From: Pelagibacterales bacterium SAG-MED01
GTDB lineage: Bacteria; Pseudomonadota; Alphaproteobacteria; Pelagibacterales; Pelagibacteraceae
Reading direction: 5' to 3'
NCBI GenBank assembly: GCA_014654455.1
Contig: JACWCY010000001.1
Coordinates: 1 to 64,000 of the forward strand
DNA: 64,000 bases
This document shows, piece by piece, positions 46,153 to 55,773 of the stretch (positions within the stretch are counted from its first letter, which is position 1; the number at the start of each line of letters is the position of its first letter). The position numbers and the translations under genes were made by a program. Below the pieces are notes generated by a model. The model worked only from the letters and a program-made list of their open reading frames with translations, had not been told where the DNA came from and searched no databases.

Positions 46153-48096
46153 TTGAGCAAACATTATAAAGAATTAGCTAATTGTATAAGATTTTTATCA
46201 ATTGATGCTGTTCAAAAGGCTAATTCAGGGCACCCTGGAATGCCTATGGGTATGGCTGATGTAGCAACTGTTCTCTTCAAAGATTTTTTAAGGTTTAATC
46301 CTAAAAATCCATCTTGGATAAATAGAGATAGATTTGTTCTTTCTGCTGGTCACGGGTCTATGTTGCTTTACTCACTTCTACATTTGACAGGCTACAAAAG
46401 TATTGCGTTAAATGATATTAAAAATTTTAGACAATTAAATTCTGTTTGTGCGGGCCATCCAGAATATCATCCAAATACAGGAATAGAAACTACCACTGGT
46501 CCTTTGGGCCAGGGCATTTCAAACGCAGTAGGCTTTGCTATATCAGAAGAAATTTTAAAAAAAAAATTTGGAAAAAATAAAATTGATCATAAAACTTATG
46601 TTTTAGCTGGTGATGGTTGTTTAATGGAGGGAATAAGTCATGAATCTTTGAGTTTAGCTGGTCATCTTAAGCTTAAAAATCTGATTTTACTTTTTGATAA
46701 TAATTCAATATCAATTGATGGCCCTACTAGTTTAGCAGTTTCTGATGACCATGAAAAAAGATTTAAAAGTTATGGTTGGGATTATATAAAAATTAATGGT
46801 CATAGTTATAAAGAAATATTTAAAGCTTTAAAAAAAGCGCAAAAGTCTAAAAAACCTATAGCCATTTCTTGCAAAACAACAATTGGTTATGGATCACCGA
46901 ATAAAAGTGGTAAAGCATCCTCTCATGGAAGTCCTCTAGGTGAAAAAGAAATAAAATTAGTTAGAAAAAAATTAAATTGGAAGCATGAGCCTTTTCAAAT
47001 TCCAAAAGATTTATTGAATGAATGGAAAAAGATTGGTTATGAAGCATTTAAAAAAGCTAAAAAACATGAAGATAAATATAAAAAAATTATCTTTGATAAT
47101 AAAACTCTAAAATTGTTAGACAGTTCATTCGAAAAAATAAAAAAAGATTATTTTGATAATTTAAAACCTCTTGCAACTAGAAAATCCTCTGAAATATTTT
47201 TAGATATTGCATCTAAATTACCTAATCTTATTGGTGGTTCAGCTGACTTAGCTGGTTCAAATAATACTAAGACTAAAAATCACAAAATAATAAGACCAGG
47301 AAATTTTTCAGGAAATTATATCCATTATGGAGTTAGGGAACATGCAATGTGCGGGATAATGAACGGTATTGCACTACATAGTGACTTAATTCCTTATGGA
47401 GGTACCTTTTTAATATTCAGTGATTATTGTAAACCATCAATCAGACTTGCAGCTATGATGAAACAAAGAGTGATTTATGTTTTTACACATGACTCAATTG
47501 GCCTAGGGGAAGACGGCCCTACTCACCAACCTATTGAACAATTGACAAGTTTAAGATCAATTCCTAACTTAAATGTGTTTAGGCCAGCTGATTTCATAGA
47601 AACATTAGAATGTTGGCAATTAGCTATTGAAAATAAAAACTCACCAAGCGTAATTGCTTTAACAAGACAGGGAATAAACCCTGTTAGAGTTAAAAATTCT
47701 TCCACAAATGAATCATCTGCTGGTGCTTATGAAATTTTAAGAACTGGTGATAAAATTAAGATAACAATATTATCTTCTGGTTCAGAAACCAATTTAGCAT
47801 GTGATATTTGTCATAAATTAGCCACAGAAAGTATTTACTCAAAAGTAATATCCATGCCTTGTCAGGAATTATTTGATCAACAAAGTGCAAGTTACAGAAA
47901 TAAGGTTTTGGCTGAAACTGACATAGTTATATCTATAGAGGCCTCTGAAACTAGTTATTGGAAAAAATATACAGGTGTAAATGGATTAAACTTTGGAATT
48001 GATGATTTTGGAAAAAGTGCTCCTTATAAAGAGATTTATGAACACTTTAATCTTAACCCAGAAAGTATAATTAAAAGGATCAAAGAAAAATTATGA
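46153..48096 (+). CDS. tkt: Transketolase
   Basis: 647 aa TPP enzyme of the pentose phosphate pathway. Start codon is TTG (46153), preceded by AGGA at about 46142. Motifs: [50 protein letters not shown], the TPP motif [12 protein letters not shown], and [19 protein letters not shown]. It leads the plus-strand run tkt-gap-pgk-fba-thiE-efp-suhB, divergent from the zapA operon with 55 nt between. Confidence 0.96.
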   Translation: MSKHYKELANCIRFLSIDAVQKANSGHPGMPMGMADVATVLFKDFLRFNPKNPSWINRDRFVLSAGHGSMLLYSLLHLTGYKSIALNDIKNFRQLNSVCAGHPEYHPNTGIETTTGPLGQGISNAVGFAISEEILKKKFGKNKIDHKTYVLAGDGCLMEGISHESLSLAGHLKLKNLILLFDNNSISIDGPTSLAVSDDHEKRFKSYGWDYIKINGHSYKEIFKALKKAQKSKKPIAISCKTTIGYGSPNKSGKASSHGSPLGEKEIKLVRKKLNWKHEPFQIPKDLLNEWKKIGYEAFKKAKKHEDKYKKIIFDNKTLKLLDSSFEKIKKDYFDNLKPLATRKSSEIFLDIASKLPNLIGGSADLAGSNNTKTKNHKIIRPGNFSGNYIHYGVREHAMCGIMNGIALHSDLIPYGGTFLIFSDYCKPSIRLAAMMKQRVIYVFTHDSIGLGEDGPTHQPIEQLTSLRSIPNLNVFRPADFIETLECWQLAIENKNSPSVIALTRQGINPVRVKNSSTNESSAGAYEILRTGDKIKITILSSGSETNLACDICHKLATESIYSKVISMPCQELFDQQSASYRNKVLAETDIVISIEASETSYWKKYTGVNGLNFGIDDFGKSAPYKEIYEHFNLNPESIIKRIKEKL

Positions 48097-49100
48097 ATAT
48101 AAAAGTTGGTATCAATGGGATGGGCCGAATAGGTAGAATGATCCTTCGAGCTATTATTGAAAATAATAATAGTAAAATTGAAATAAAACATATTAACAAC
48201 AGAACAAATTCTGAAGCCTGTTCTGCTCTTTTAAAATATGATTCCATACATGGAAAATTTAATGCTGAATTAGATTTTGATGAAAATCATATAATTATAA
48301 ACAAAAATAAAATTTCTTTTAGTCAAGAAACAGATTTAAATAATATTAATTGGAAAAAATTTGATGTTGATTATGTTTTTGAATGTACTGGTAAATTCAA
48401 TTCTAAAGATAAATTATTACCTCATTTAAATAATGGCGCAAAAAAAGTTATTGTTTCTGCACCATGTAAAAATGCGGATAAAACAATTGTATTCGGTGTT
48501 AACGAGACTGATTTAAAAAAAGAAGACAATATTATTTCTGCTGCATCATGTACAACAAACTGTCTTGCTCCTGTAGCCCATGTTTTAAATGAAAATTTTG
48601 AAATTGAAAAAGGTTTTATGACCACAATACATGCGTTTACAAGTGATCAAAGAATTCTAGATAATTCTCACAAAGACCCCAGAAGAGCTAGGTCTGCAAG
48701 TCAATCTATAGTACCAACTTCAACTGGCGCCTCTAAGGCAATTGGTGAAATTATACCATCCTTGAAAGGTAAACTTGAAGGTGTTGCAATGAGAGTGCCA
48801 ACTCCAAATGTTTCATTAGTTGAGTTGGTTTTTTGTACAAAAAAAGATTTAAGTGTTGAAAAAATAAATTCTACATTTAAAAATTTCAGTAAAAATCAAA
48901 AATCAAAAGTCTTAGAAATAACCGAGGAAAAACTTGTATCTATTGATTTTAACCATAACCCTGCCTCATCAATTGTTGATGCAACATTAACAAATGTTGT
49001 TGGAAAAAAAATGGGTAAAATTTCTGCCTGGTATGATAACGAATGGGGTTTTTCAAATAGAATGTGTGATATTGTGGAGTATATTCATAAAAATTCTTAA
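48093..49100 (+). CDS. gap: Glyceraldehyde-3-phosphate dehydrogenase
   Basis: 335 aa. [11 protein letters not shown] at the N-terminus, catalytic C153 in [10 protein letters not shown], and NEWGFSNRM at the end. At the cofactor-selecting turn the sequence is INNRTNS (N36, R37), where strictly NAD enzymes have an Asp, so NADP may be accepted. It overlaps the tkt stop as ATGA and the pgk start by 1 nt. Probably used in gluconeogenesis and lower glycolysis. Confidence 0.95.
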   Translation: MNIKVGINGMGRIGRMILRAIIENNNSKIEIKHINNRTNSEACSALLKYDSIHGKFNAELDFDENHIIINKNKISFSQETDLNNINWKKFDVDYVFECTGKFNSKDKLLPHLNNGAKKVIVSAPCKNADKTIVFGVNETDLKKEDNIISAASCTTNCLAPVAHVLNENFEIEKGFMTTIHAFTSDQRILDNSHKDPRRARSASQSIVPTSTGASKAIGEIIPSLKGKLEGVAMRVPTPNVSLVELVFCTKKDLSVEKINSTFKNFSKNQKSKVLEITEEKLVSIDFNHNPASSIVDATLTNVVGKKMGKISAWYDNEWGFSNRMCDIVEYIHKNS

Positions 49101-50278
49101 TGAATAATATTAAAGATCAAAAAAATCTTAATCAGAAGATAGTTTTATTAAGATTAGATTTAAATGTTCCTTTACAAAATAATATAATCACTGATCAAAC
49201 AAGAATCGATAAAATCATACCTACAATTCAGTTTTTACTTAAAAAAAAATCTAAAATATTAGTAATTTCACATATAGGAAGACCAAAAGGTAAAGCAAAT
49301 AAGGATCTCTCATTAAAGCCAATTTGTGAAAATCTTAAAAAGAAGATTAATGAAGAAGTAAAATTAATAAGTAAAAATATTTTTGAATTAAAAAAAAAAG
49401 ATTTATTTAAGGATTTTAAAAATCAAATAATTTTTTTAGAAAATATTAGATTTTATAAAGAGGAAGAAGAAAATGATTTGGATTTTTCAAAACATTTAGC
49501 TAGCCTCGCAGATTTATTTGTTAATGATGCTTTCTCATGTTCACATAGAGCCCACGCATCTGTTACTAGTATAACAAAATTTTTACCATCATTTGCTGGT
49601 CTTCAATTAGAAACAGAAATAAATGCTTTAAAAAAAGTTACTACAGAAGTAAAAAAACCAGTTACTTGTATTATTGGAGGTTCAAAAATTTCAACAAAAA
49701 TCGGTATAATTAAAAATTTAATTCCAAAGTTTAATAATATTGTGATTATTGGGGGAATGGCTAATAATATTTTAGAATATAAAGGCCATAGGATAGGAAA
49801 ATCAATTAAAGAAAATAATTGTGATACAATTATAGAGGATATTTTTAAAGCCTCAAAAGAACACTCTTGTTCTATTATTTTTCCTGAGGATGTAATGGTG
49901 GGAAAAAATATAGAAGATGAATCGTCCACTAAAGAACTTAATCAAGTTTCTGAGGATGATTTTATTTTAGACATTGGGCCAAAAACAATTAATAAAATTA
50001 ATAGTGTTATCGAAAATAGTAAAACTGTTTTATGGAATGGACCAGCAGGATATTTTGAAAATCCAAATTTTGCTAAAGGTAGCTATGAGATAGCAAAAAA
50101 AATTATTAAAAAAAATAAAGATGACTCAATTTATTCTGTTGCTGGAGGTGGAGACACAATAGCAGTTATAAATCAAATCAAAGCAATTAATAATTTCAAT
50201 TTTATTTCAACTGCTGGTGGAGCATTTTTAGAATATCTTGAAGGAAAAGAACTTCCTGGTATAAAAGCACTAAATTAA
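49100..50278 (+). CDS. pgk: Phosphoglycerate kinase
   Basis: 392 aa. LLRLDLNVPLQNN at residues 16-28, ISHIGRPKG, IIFLENIRFYKEEE, NDAFSCSHRAHAS, GGSKISTKIG, LWNGPAGYFE and the C-terminal VAGGGDTIAVI...STAGGAFLEYLEG are all typical. It interconverts 1,3-bisphosphoglycerate and 3-phosphoglycerate. It is fused tightly into the operon (1-nt overlap with gap, 1-nt gap to fba). Confidence 0.97.
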   Translation: MNNIKDQKNLNQKIVLLRLDLNVPLQNNIITDQTRIDKIIPTIQFLLKKKSKILVISHIGRPKGKANKDLSLKPICENLKKKINEEVKLISKNIFELKKKDLFKDFKNQIIFLENIRFYKEEEENDLDFSKHLASLADLFVNDAFSCSHRAHASVTSITKFLPSFAGLQLETEINALKKVTTEVKKPVTCIIGGSKISTKIGIIKNLIPKFNNIVIIGGMANNILEYKGHRIGKSIKENNCDTIIEDIFKASKEHSCSIIFPEDVMVGKNIEDESSTKELNQVSEDDFILDIGPKTINKINSVIENSKTVLWNGPAGYFENPNFAKGSYEIAKKIIKKNKDDSIYSVAGGGDTIAVINQIKAINNFNFISTAGGAFLEYLEGKELPGIKALN

Positions 50279-50279
50279 T

Positions 50280-51287
50280 ATGTCTGAATTAAACAATATA
50301 GCTCTAGAAATTATTTCGAATGGAAAAGGTATCCTTGCAGCTGATGAAAGCACAGGAACTATGACTAAAAGATTAGAAGATGTTAATGTTCCCTCTACAC
50401 CAGAAAATAGATTATTGTTTAGAGAAACACTTTTTACCTCTCAAGGTATGTCTCAATGTATTGGGGGAGTGATCCTGTATGATGAAACTATCAAGCAAAA
50501 TGCAAAAAATAAAAAAATACCAGAGTTAATTTCAAACATGAATTCTCATCCAGGTATTAAAGTTGATACTGGTGCCAAAGTTTTAGCGGGCTCTTCAGAG
50601 GAAAAAATTACTGAGGGTCTTGATGGATTAAGAGAAAGATTGAAAGAATATTATAAACTTGGTGCTAAATTTACAAAATGGCGAGGTGTTTACAGTATAT
50701 CGAAAGAGTACCCAAGCAAATTATCTATTCATTCAAACGCACATGCTTTAGCAAGATATTCTTCATTGGTTCAGGAATGTAATATGGTTCCAATTGTAGA
50801 GCCAGAATTATTGATGGATGGAAATCATTCTGCAAAAGATTGCTATAACAAAACCTCTGAAGTAATTAAAAAATGCTTTGATGAGCTTATTTTACATAAA
50901 GTAGATTTAAAAGGTATCATATTAAAACCAAATATGATTTTGGCTGGGACTAAATCTCAAGATAAAATTTCCAATGAAGAAGTGGCAAAATTGACTTTGG
51001 ATTGTTTAAAAAATTCAGTCCCAAATGAAGTACCAGGTATTGCTTTTTTATCTGGAGGACAGTCAGAAATACAAGCTACTGAGAACCTCAATTTAATAAA
51101 TAAATTAAATAAAACTAATTTTATAATGACTTATTCTTATGGACGAGCTCTTCAACAAAGTGCTCTTAAATTCTGGTCAAAAAACATTCAAGATATTGAA
51201 GGCACTCAAAAAGTGTTTAACCATAGAGCTAAAATGAATACGCTAGCTGCTCAAGGAAAATGGTCTAAAGAAATTGAGAATAAATAA
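50280..51287 (+). CDS. fba: Class I fructose-bisphosphate aldolase
   Basis: 335 aa. Eukaryote-like class I (Schiff base) aldolase: ILAADESTGTMTKRL, RETLFTSQGMSQCIGGVILYDETI, FTKWRGVYSI, VPIVEPELLMDG, and GIILKPNMILAG with the catalytic lysine. Class I in place of metal-dependent class II removes a zinc or iron requirement, plausible in an oligotroph. Its last 14 nt overlap thiE. Confidence 0.95.
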   Translation: MSELNNIALEIISNGKGILAADESTGTMTKRLEDVNVPSTPENRLLFRETLFTSQGMSQCIGGVILYDETIKQNAKNKKIPELISNMNSHPGIKVDTGAKVLAGSSEEKITEGLDGLRERLKEYYKLGAKFTKWRGVYSISKEYPSKLSIHSNAHALARYSSLVQECNMVPIVEPELLMDGNHSAKDCYNKTSEVIKKCFDELILHKVDLKGIILKPNMILAGTKSQDKISNEEVAKLTLDCLKNSVPNEVPGIAFLSGGQSEIQATENLNLINKLNKTNFIMTYSYGRALQQSALKFWSKNIQDIEGTQKVFNHRAKMNTLAAQGKWSKEIENK

Positions 51288-51888
51288 AAAAAAATTTATT
51301 TATCTTATTTCTCCTCTTAAAATTAAGAAATATTTTTATGATGATTTAATAAATATATTTAAATTAAACAAAGTAAGTTTTTTTCAATTAAGACTTAAAA
51401 AAGAAAATTTTAGAAATAAGATCTCAATTGGAACTAAAATTAAAAAAATATGCCTTAAATATAAAGTAAAATTTTTAATTAATGATGATGTCTTGCTTGC
51501 AAAAAAATTAAATGCAGATGGATGTCATTTGGGACAAAACGATATGAATTTATCTAGAGCGAGAAAAATACTTAATAAAAAAATAATTGGAATTACTTGT
51601 CATAATTCAATTAAATTAGCCAAGTCAGCTGTTAAAGACAAGGCTGATTATATAGCTCTTGGTGCCTTTAATCTTTCAACAACAAAAAAGGTTAAGTATA
51701 AAACATCTATTAATTTGTTGAAAAGAGTAAAAAGAATAACAAATACTCCAATAGTTGCGATAGGTGGAATTAATTATGATAATTATAAAAAACTTTTATT
51801 GAATAAAGCAAACTTTTTAGCTATTTCAGGTTACATTTGGAAAAATAAAAAACTAAGACCATTAGAAGCAATAAAAAAACTAAAATGA
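51274..51888 (+). CDS. thiE: Thiamine-phosphate synthase-like protein
   Basis: 204 aa from a TTG start inside the fba tail. ThiE joins HMP-PP and thiazole phosphate. Recognisable: FQLRLKKE, FLINDDVLLAKKLNADGCHLGQNDM, IIGITCHN, ADYIALGAFNLSTTK and VAIGGIN. The expected GPxFPTxTK phosphate-site motif is altered to GAFNLSTTK, so TenI-like activity is possible. It overlaps efp by 4 nt. Confidence 0.82.
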   Translation: MRINKKKFIYLISPLKIKKYFYDDLINIFKLNKVSFFQLRLKKENFRNKISIGTKIKKICLKYKVKFLINDDVLLAKKLNADGCHLGQNDMNLSRARKILNKKIIGITCHNSIKLAKSAVKDKADYIALGAFNLSTTKKVKYKTSINLLKRVKRITNTPIVAIGGINYDNYKKLLLNKANFLAISGYIWKNKKLRPLEAIKKLK

Positions 51889-52445
51889 AAATTAATGCAA
51901 GCGAAATTAGGGTTGGTATGTTGCTAGAATATAAAAATGATTTATGGCAAGTATTAAAAACTCAACATGTTAAACCTGGTAAAGGTGGAGCATTTGCTCA
52001 AGTTGAAATGAAAAGTGTGAATAAAAATACAAAATTAAATGAAAGATTTAGATCAAGTGAATCAGTTGAAAAAGCTTCTTTAGAGGAAACTAATTTTAAT
52101 TTTCTCTACGAGGATGAAATACATTATTTTTTTATGAACCCTAAATCTTTTGAACAAATTGAAATTAAAAAAGAAATTATAGGAGAAAAAGGTAAACTAC
52201 TAACTGAAAACCTTGAAGTTTCAGTTAGTTTTTACAATGAGTCTCCCTTAACAGTGGAGCTTCCCAATCAAGTTAAATGTAAAATTCAATCAACAGATGT
52301 TGCTCTAAAAGGACAAACTGTTTCATCATCATACAAGCCGGCAATATTAGATAATGGTTTAAATATTCAAGTGCCACCATTTATTGAAGATGGCGATAAT
52401 GTTATAGTTGATACTAGAAATTTGGAATATATAAAAAAAATTTAA
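51885..52445 (+). CDS. efp: Elongation factor P
   Basis: 186 aa three-domain EF-P, which relieves ribosome stalling at polyproline. The domain I loop KPGKGGAFAQ carries the usually modified Lys33. EDEIHYFFMNPKSFEQI and the C-terminal block VPPFIEDGDNVIVDTRNLEYIKKI are typical. Its start overlaps the thiE stop (ATGA). Confidence 0.96.
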   Translation: MKINASEIRVGMLLEYKNDLWQVLKTQHVKPGKGGAFAQVEMKSVNKNTKLNERFRSSESVEKASLEETNFNFLYEDEIHYFFMNPKSFEQIEIKKEIIGEKGKLLTENLEVSVSFYNESPLTVELPNQVKCKIQSTDVALKGQTVSSSYKPAILDNGLNIQVPPFIEDGDNVIVDTRNLEYIKKI

Positions 52446-52449
52446 TTTA

Positions 52450-53190
52450 ATGAATTCTATTTCTCCAAATCTCAATATAATGATAAAAGCAAGTGAAAAA
52501 GCGTCAAAAATTCTAATAAGAGATTTTGGTGAGATTGAAAAACTACAAGTTTCAAAAAAAGGCCCAACAGATTTTGTTACAAATTCAGATTTAAGAGTTG
52601 AAAAAACAATTATTAATGAACTAAAAAAAGCAAAACCTAATTACTCAATCATTAGTGAAGAAAATGGAATTGATATCAATAAAGATAAAGATAATACTTG
52701 GATTATAGACCCAATAGATGGAACGGTAAATTTCTTACATGGTATTCCCCACTTTGCAATATCAATAGCTCTTAAATCAAATAATGAAATAGTCTCAGGT
52801 TTAATTTTTGACCCAATCAAAGATGAAATGTTTTATGCGGAAAAAAATAGTGGTGCTTTCTATAATAACCAAAGAATCAGAGTTTCAAAGAAAAATGAGA
52901 TAAATGATTGTTTGTTTGTAACTGAAAATAAAATTAATAATGAGATTGATCTTCCTTATAGAAAATCTGGATGTGCAGCTTTAAATATGGCATATGTTGC
53001 CTCAGGAAGATATGATGGATATTTCCAATATAACTTAAGCTTATGGGATATAGCTGCTGGAATTGTTTTAATCAAGGAAGCTGGGGGAGTAATTAATAAT
53101 ATTGATCTCAATAACATTAAAAACATAAAAGTTATTGCTTCAAGTAGCGATATAAGTGCAAAATTAAATGAAAAATTAGGTAACTTTTAA
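52450..53190 (+). CDS. suhB: Inositol monophosphatase family protein (SuhB-like)
   Basis: 246 aa Mg-dependent phosphatase. Metal motifs [45 protein letters not shown] and the C-terminal [16 protein letters not shown] are present. It may act on inositol phosphates or 3'(2')-phosphoadenosine compounds; SuhB is also an rRNA antitermination cofactor in E. coli. It follows efp after 4 nt, as in other alphaproteobacteria. Confidence 0.92.
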   Translation: MNSISPNLNIMIKASEKASKILIRDFGEIEKLQVSKKGPTDFVTNSDLRVEKTIINELKKAKPNYSIISEENGIDINKDKDNTWIIDPIDGTVNFLHGIPHFAISIALKSNNEIVSGLIFDPIKDEMFYAEKNSGAFYNNQRIRVSKKNEINDCLFVTENKINNEIDLPYRKSGCAALNMAYVASGRYDGYFQYNLSLWDIAAGIVLIKEAGGVINNIDLNNIKNIKVIASSSDISAKLNEKLGNF

Positions 53191-53225
53191 TTGTTTTAAA
53201 AAAATCTTTTGTTATAAATCTCGAA

Positions 53226-53456
53226 ATGAAAAAAAACATACATCCAAACTACCATACTATTAAAGTTGAAATGACTGATGGAACTCAGTTTGAGACAAAA
53301 TCAACTTGGGGAAAAGAAGGTGACTTGCTCAGATTGGAGATAGATCCCAAATCTCATTCAGCTTGGACCGGTGGAAAGCAAAAATTAATGGATAAAGGTA
53401 GGATTAGTAAATTTAATAAAAAATTTCAAAATTTTAAAGCAGATAAAAAAAGTTAG
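53226..53456 (+). CDS. rpmE: 50S ribosomal protein L31
   Basis: 76 aa. [56 protein letters not shown] is bL31 of the zinc-independent kind: the four cysteines of zinc-binding L31 are all absent. The gene is followed with no gap by the DUF1013 gene. Confidence 0.96.
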   Translation: MKKNIHPNYHTIKVEMTDGTQFETKSTWGKEGDLLRLEIDPKSHSAWTGGKQKLMDKGRISKFNKKFQNFKADKKS

Positions 53457-54044
53457 ATGTCAAATGCACCCTTAATGCCAATGGCAACTGCTTTATGGCT
53501 TGTTGAAAACACAACTTTAACATTCAAACAAATTGCTGATTTTTGTAAACTACATGAAGTAGAAGTTCAAGGAATTGCTGATGGTGAAGTTGCAAAAGGT
53601 ATTAAGGCTTATAACCCAATAATTTCTGGTCAACTTTCTAGGGAAGAAATTGATCTCTCTTCAAAAGATACAAATAGAGCGTTAGAAATAAAAAGTTCTG
53701 ATATTGAAATATCTAATTCAGAAAATAAAATTAAAAAATATATTCCTTTATCTAAAAGACAAGATAAGCCAGACTCAGCTCTATGGTTAATTAAAAATCA
53801 CGATATTTTAAAGGACTCTCAAATAGCTAGGTTAGTAGGTATTACAAAAAATTCTGTTTCATCGATTAGAAACAAAAGTTATTGGAATTACAATAATCTA
53901 AATCCAAAAGATCCTGTTGCCCTCAATTTGTTTAGTCAAAAAGATCTAGTTGAAGCAATCGAAAAAGCTCAAAGAAGAATTAAAAGAGAAAAAAAACAAA
54001 AAGAAAAACTTCAACAAAGTAAGATTATTAACAATAATGTGTAA
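53457..54044 (+). CDS. trcR: DUF1013 protein, TrcR-like cell-cycle transcription factor
   Basis: 195 aa. The N-terminal PLMPMATALWLVENTTLTFKQIADFCKLHEVEVQGIADGEVAKGIKAYNPI matches DUF1013, named TrcR in Caulobacter, where it associates with RNA polymerase. A second helical block (DSALWLIKNHDILKDSQIARLVGITKNSVSSIRNKSYWN) looks like a helix-turn-helix. A Lys-rich tail ends it. It abuts rpmE, the usual alphaproteobacterial neighbour. Confidence 0.88.
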   Translation: MSNAPLMPMATALWLVENTTLTFKQIADFCKLHEVEVQGIADGEVAKGIKAYNPIISGQLSREEIDLSSKDTNRALEIKSSDIEISNSENKIKKYIPLSKRQDKPDSALWLIKNHDILKDSQIARLVGITKNSVSSIRNKSYWNYNNLNPKDPVALNLFSQKDLVEAIEKAQRRIKREKKQKEKLQQSKIINNNV

Positions 54045-54090
54045 AAATTATAGACATAAAAATATAAAAGTGTTACTTACTCACTTTTTT

Positions 54091-54095
54091 GGAGG
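54091..54095 (+). promoter_or_regulatory. Strong Shine-Dalgarno of rpsU
   Basis: A perfect GGAGG, stronger than the sites before most genes in this window, which often lack any clear SD. It decides the rpsU start: the annotated-looking TTG at 54089 cannot use it, so translation should begin at ATT 54101 or ATA 54107. Confidence 0.6.
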
Positions 54096-54100
54096 TAGTT

Positions 54101-54295
54101 ATTAAAATAGAAGTTAAAGATAATAATGTTGAACAGGCTCTTAGAGTTTTAAAAAGAAAGCTTCAGCGAGATGGTTTTTTTAAGGTTATTAAACTTAAAA
54201 ACACTTATGAAAAGCCATCAGAAAAGAAAAAAAGAATTCTTCAAGAAAATATTAAAAGAGTAAAAAAATTAAATAAACTAAAAAATAGAATTTAA
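54101..54295 (+). CDS. rpsU: 30S ribosomal protein S21
   Basis: Core KIEVKDNNVEQALRVLKRKLQRDGFFKVIKLKNTYEKPSEKKKRILQENIKRVKKL is bS21. There is no ATG, GTG or TTG at a sensible distance from the perfect GGAGG at 54091-54095. The only TTG (54089) is upstream of or overlapping that site. I place the start at ATT 54101, 5 nt after GGAGG, giving 64 aa; ATA 54107 is the alternative. bS21 sits near the anti-Shine-Dalgarno region of the ribosome, so an unusual start could be autoregulatory. Confidence 0.85.
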   Translation: MKIEVKDNNVEQALRVLKRKLQRDGFFKVIKLKNTYEKPSEKKKRILQENIKRVKKLNKLKNRI

Positions 54296-54301
54296 TTATA
54301 C

Positions 54302-54378
<77 letters not shown>

Positions 54379-54400
54379 ATTAAAAATATAATGAAAAATT

Positions 54401-55066
54401 ATGTTTAAGAAAAAAATATTCAAAAAATTAACATCGAAATATAACGAACATGCTTACACAGGCTTGATGGGCTATTTTATGAAAAAATGTCATCAAGATT
54501 TAGAAAATTTTCCATTTTCAAATAAAATTAAAAATGTCTTGGAAATAGGTGCGGGGAATTCACCGCATTATAAATTTATTAATCACCATTACAAAAAATA
54601 TTATATAATTGAGACTACAAAGATTAAAAAAAATTATTACAGAGATAATCCTAGAGTTGTAGCAAAAAAATATAATGGAGAAAAAATCCCTTTTAAAAAT
54701 AATTTTTTTGACAGAATTATTATTTCTCATTGCTTAGAGCATATTAATTATCCAGAAAAATTTATTTTTGAAATGACTAAGAAACTGAGAAAGGGTGGCG
54801 TTCTATCTATTTCTTTACCAACCGATCCTGGAGTCTTATTTAGAATCGGAAGAATCTATTTAAAATTATTTTCTATTAGAAATAAATATAGGATTTCTGC
54901 AAATGAGTTTGATTATATGAATGCTACCGAGCATGTAAATTCAATTTTTGGACTTAACTCAATAATCAAATATAATTTTAAAAATTCAATTAAAGAGTCA
55001 TTTGTTCCTTTTAAGATTAAGTCTTTTGATTTAAACTTATTCTACAATGTACACATTACTAAATAA
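54401..55066 (+). CDS. Class I SAM-dependent methyltransferase
   Basis: 221 aa. SAM-binding motif NVLEIGAGNSPHY at residues 45-57, then FDRIIISHCLEHINYPEKFIFEMTKKLRKGGVLSISLPTDPG, typical of methyltransferase family 11. The HCLEH block is characteristic of small-molecule or quinone/sugar methyltransferases. The substrate is unknown. It starts 22 nt after the initiator tRNA and ends 1 nt before the convergent transaldolase gene. Confidence 0.8.
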   Translation: MFKKKIFKKLTSKYNEHAYTGLMGYFMKKCHQDLENFPFSNKIKNVLEIGAGNSPHYKFINHHYKKYYIIETTKIKKNYYRDNPRVVAKKYNGEKIPFKNNFFDRIIISHCLEHINYPEKFIFEMTKKLRKGGVLSISLPTDPGVLFRIGRIYLKLFSIRNKYRISANEFDYMNATEHVNSIFGLNSIIKYNFKNSIKESFVPFKIKSFDLNLFYNVHITK

Positions 55067-55067
55067 A

Positions 55068-55772
55068 TTAAATTTTAAAACGAGACTTTTTACTATCTTT
55101 TAAAAAACCTTTTACCGTTTCAATTGTTAATTGATGAAATGTTTTCCCAAAGTTTTCAATTTTTTCTATGATCGATGGAGGAATTGTAATGATATGACAT
55201 CCTAGTTCTTTTGCTTGTAGATAATTATAAGGTTCTCTTACACTTGCCCATAGTATGTCAACATTCTTATATTTTTTTGCCATATAAATACTTTTTTTGA
55301 ATTCAGGAATTGAGTCTCTACCCACATCTCCTGCTCTACCTGCAAATATTGATATTATTACTTTAGTTTTTTTATTTATAGATTTTAGAATTTTTCTAGT
55401 TTGGTTAGCTGAGTAAACTGCTGTAATATTAAGTTTAATATTCCTATGATTTAAATTTTTTATTACTTTTCCGGTAAAATGACCTTTTGAATTTACAAAT
55501 GGTATTTTAACATAAACATTTTTTCCCCATGAATTTATTTGGAGACCTTGTTTTTCCATTTCTTTTACATCATCTGAAAAAACCTCTAGAGAAACAGGTT
55601 TGCTATTACAAATTTTTAATATCTTTTTTGAATAAGTCTTATAATCTTTTGCTCCTGCTTTACGCATTAGGCTTGGGTTTGTTGTAAATCCCTTTACTAT
55701 TTTTTTTTTATTAAATTTTTTAATTAAATTTAAATCTGCTATGTCGCAAAATATTTTTGTATTCAAATTCAA
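55068..55772 (-). CDS. tal: Transaldolase, FSA/TalC-like subfamily
   Basis: 234 aa. Schiff-base Lys89 in NVYVKIPFVNSKG, with FCDIADLNLIKK at the start and GFTTNPSLM, NITAVYSANQ, ISIFAGRAGDVGRD and LWASVREPYNYLQA. This short form groups with fructose-6-phosphate aldolase/TalC-type transaldolases. With transketolase it completes the non-oxidative pentose phosphate branch. It is 1 nt downstream of pntB. Confidence 0.85.
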   Translation of the reverse strand: MNLNTKIFCDIADLNLIKKFNKKKIVKGFTTNPSLMRKAGAKDYKTYSKKILKICNSKPVSLEVFSDDVKEMEKQGLQINSWGKNVYVKIPFVNSKGHFTGKVIKNLNHRNIKLNITAVYSANQTRKILKSINKKTKVIISIFAGRAGDVGRDSIPEFKKSIYMAKKYKNVDILWASVREPYNYLQAKELGCHIITIPPSIIEKIENFGKTFHQLTIETVKGFLKDSKKSRFKI

Positions 55773-55773
55773 A

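Noticed and set aside
54089..54100. TTG start of rpsU giving MEVVIKIEV
   Set aside because: The TTG lies upstream of and overlaps the GGAGG site, so that ribosome binding site could not serve it; bS21 proteins normally begin at the KIEVKDNN part.
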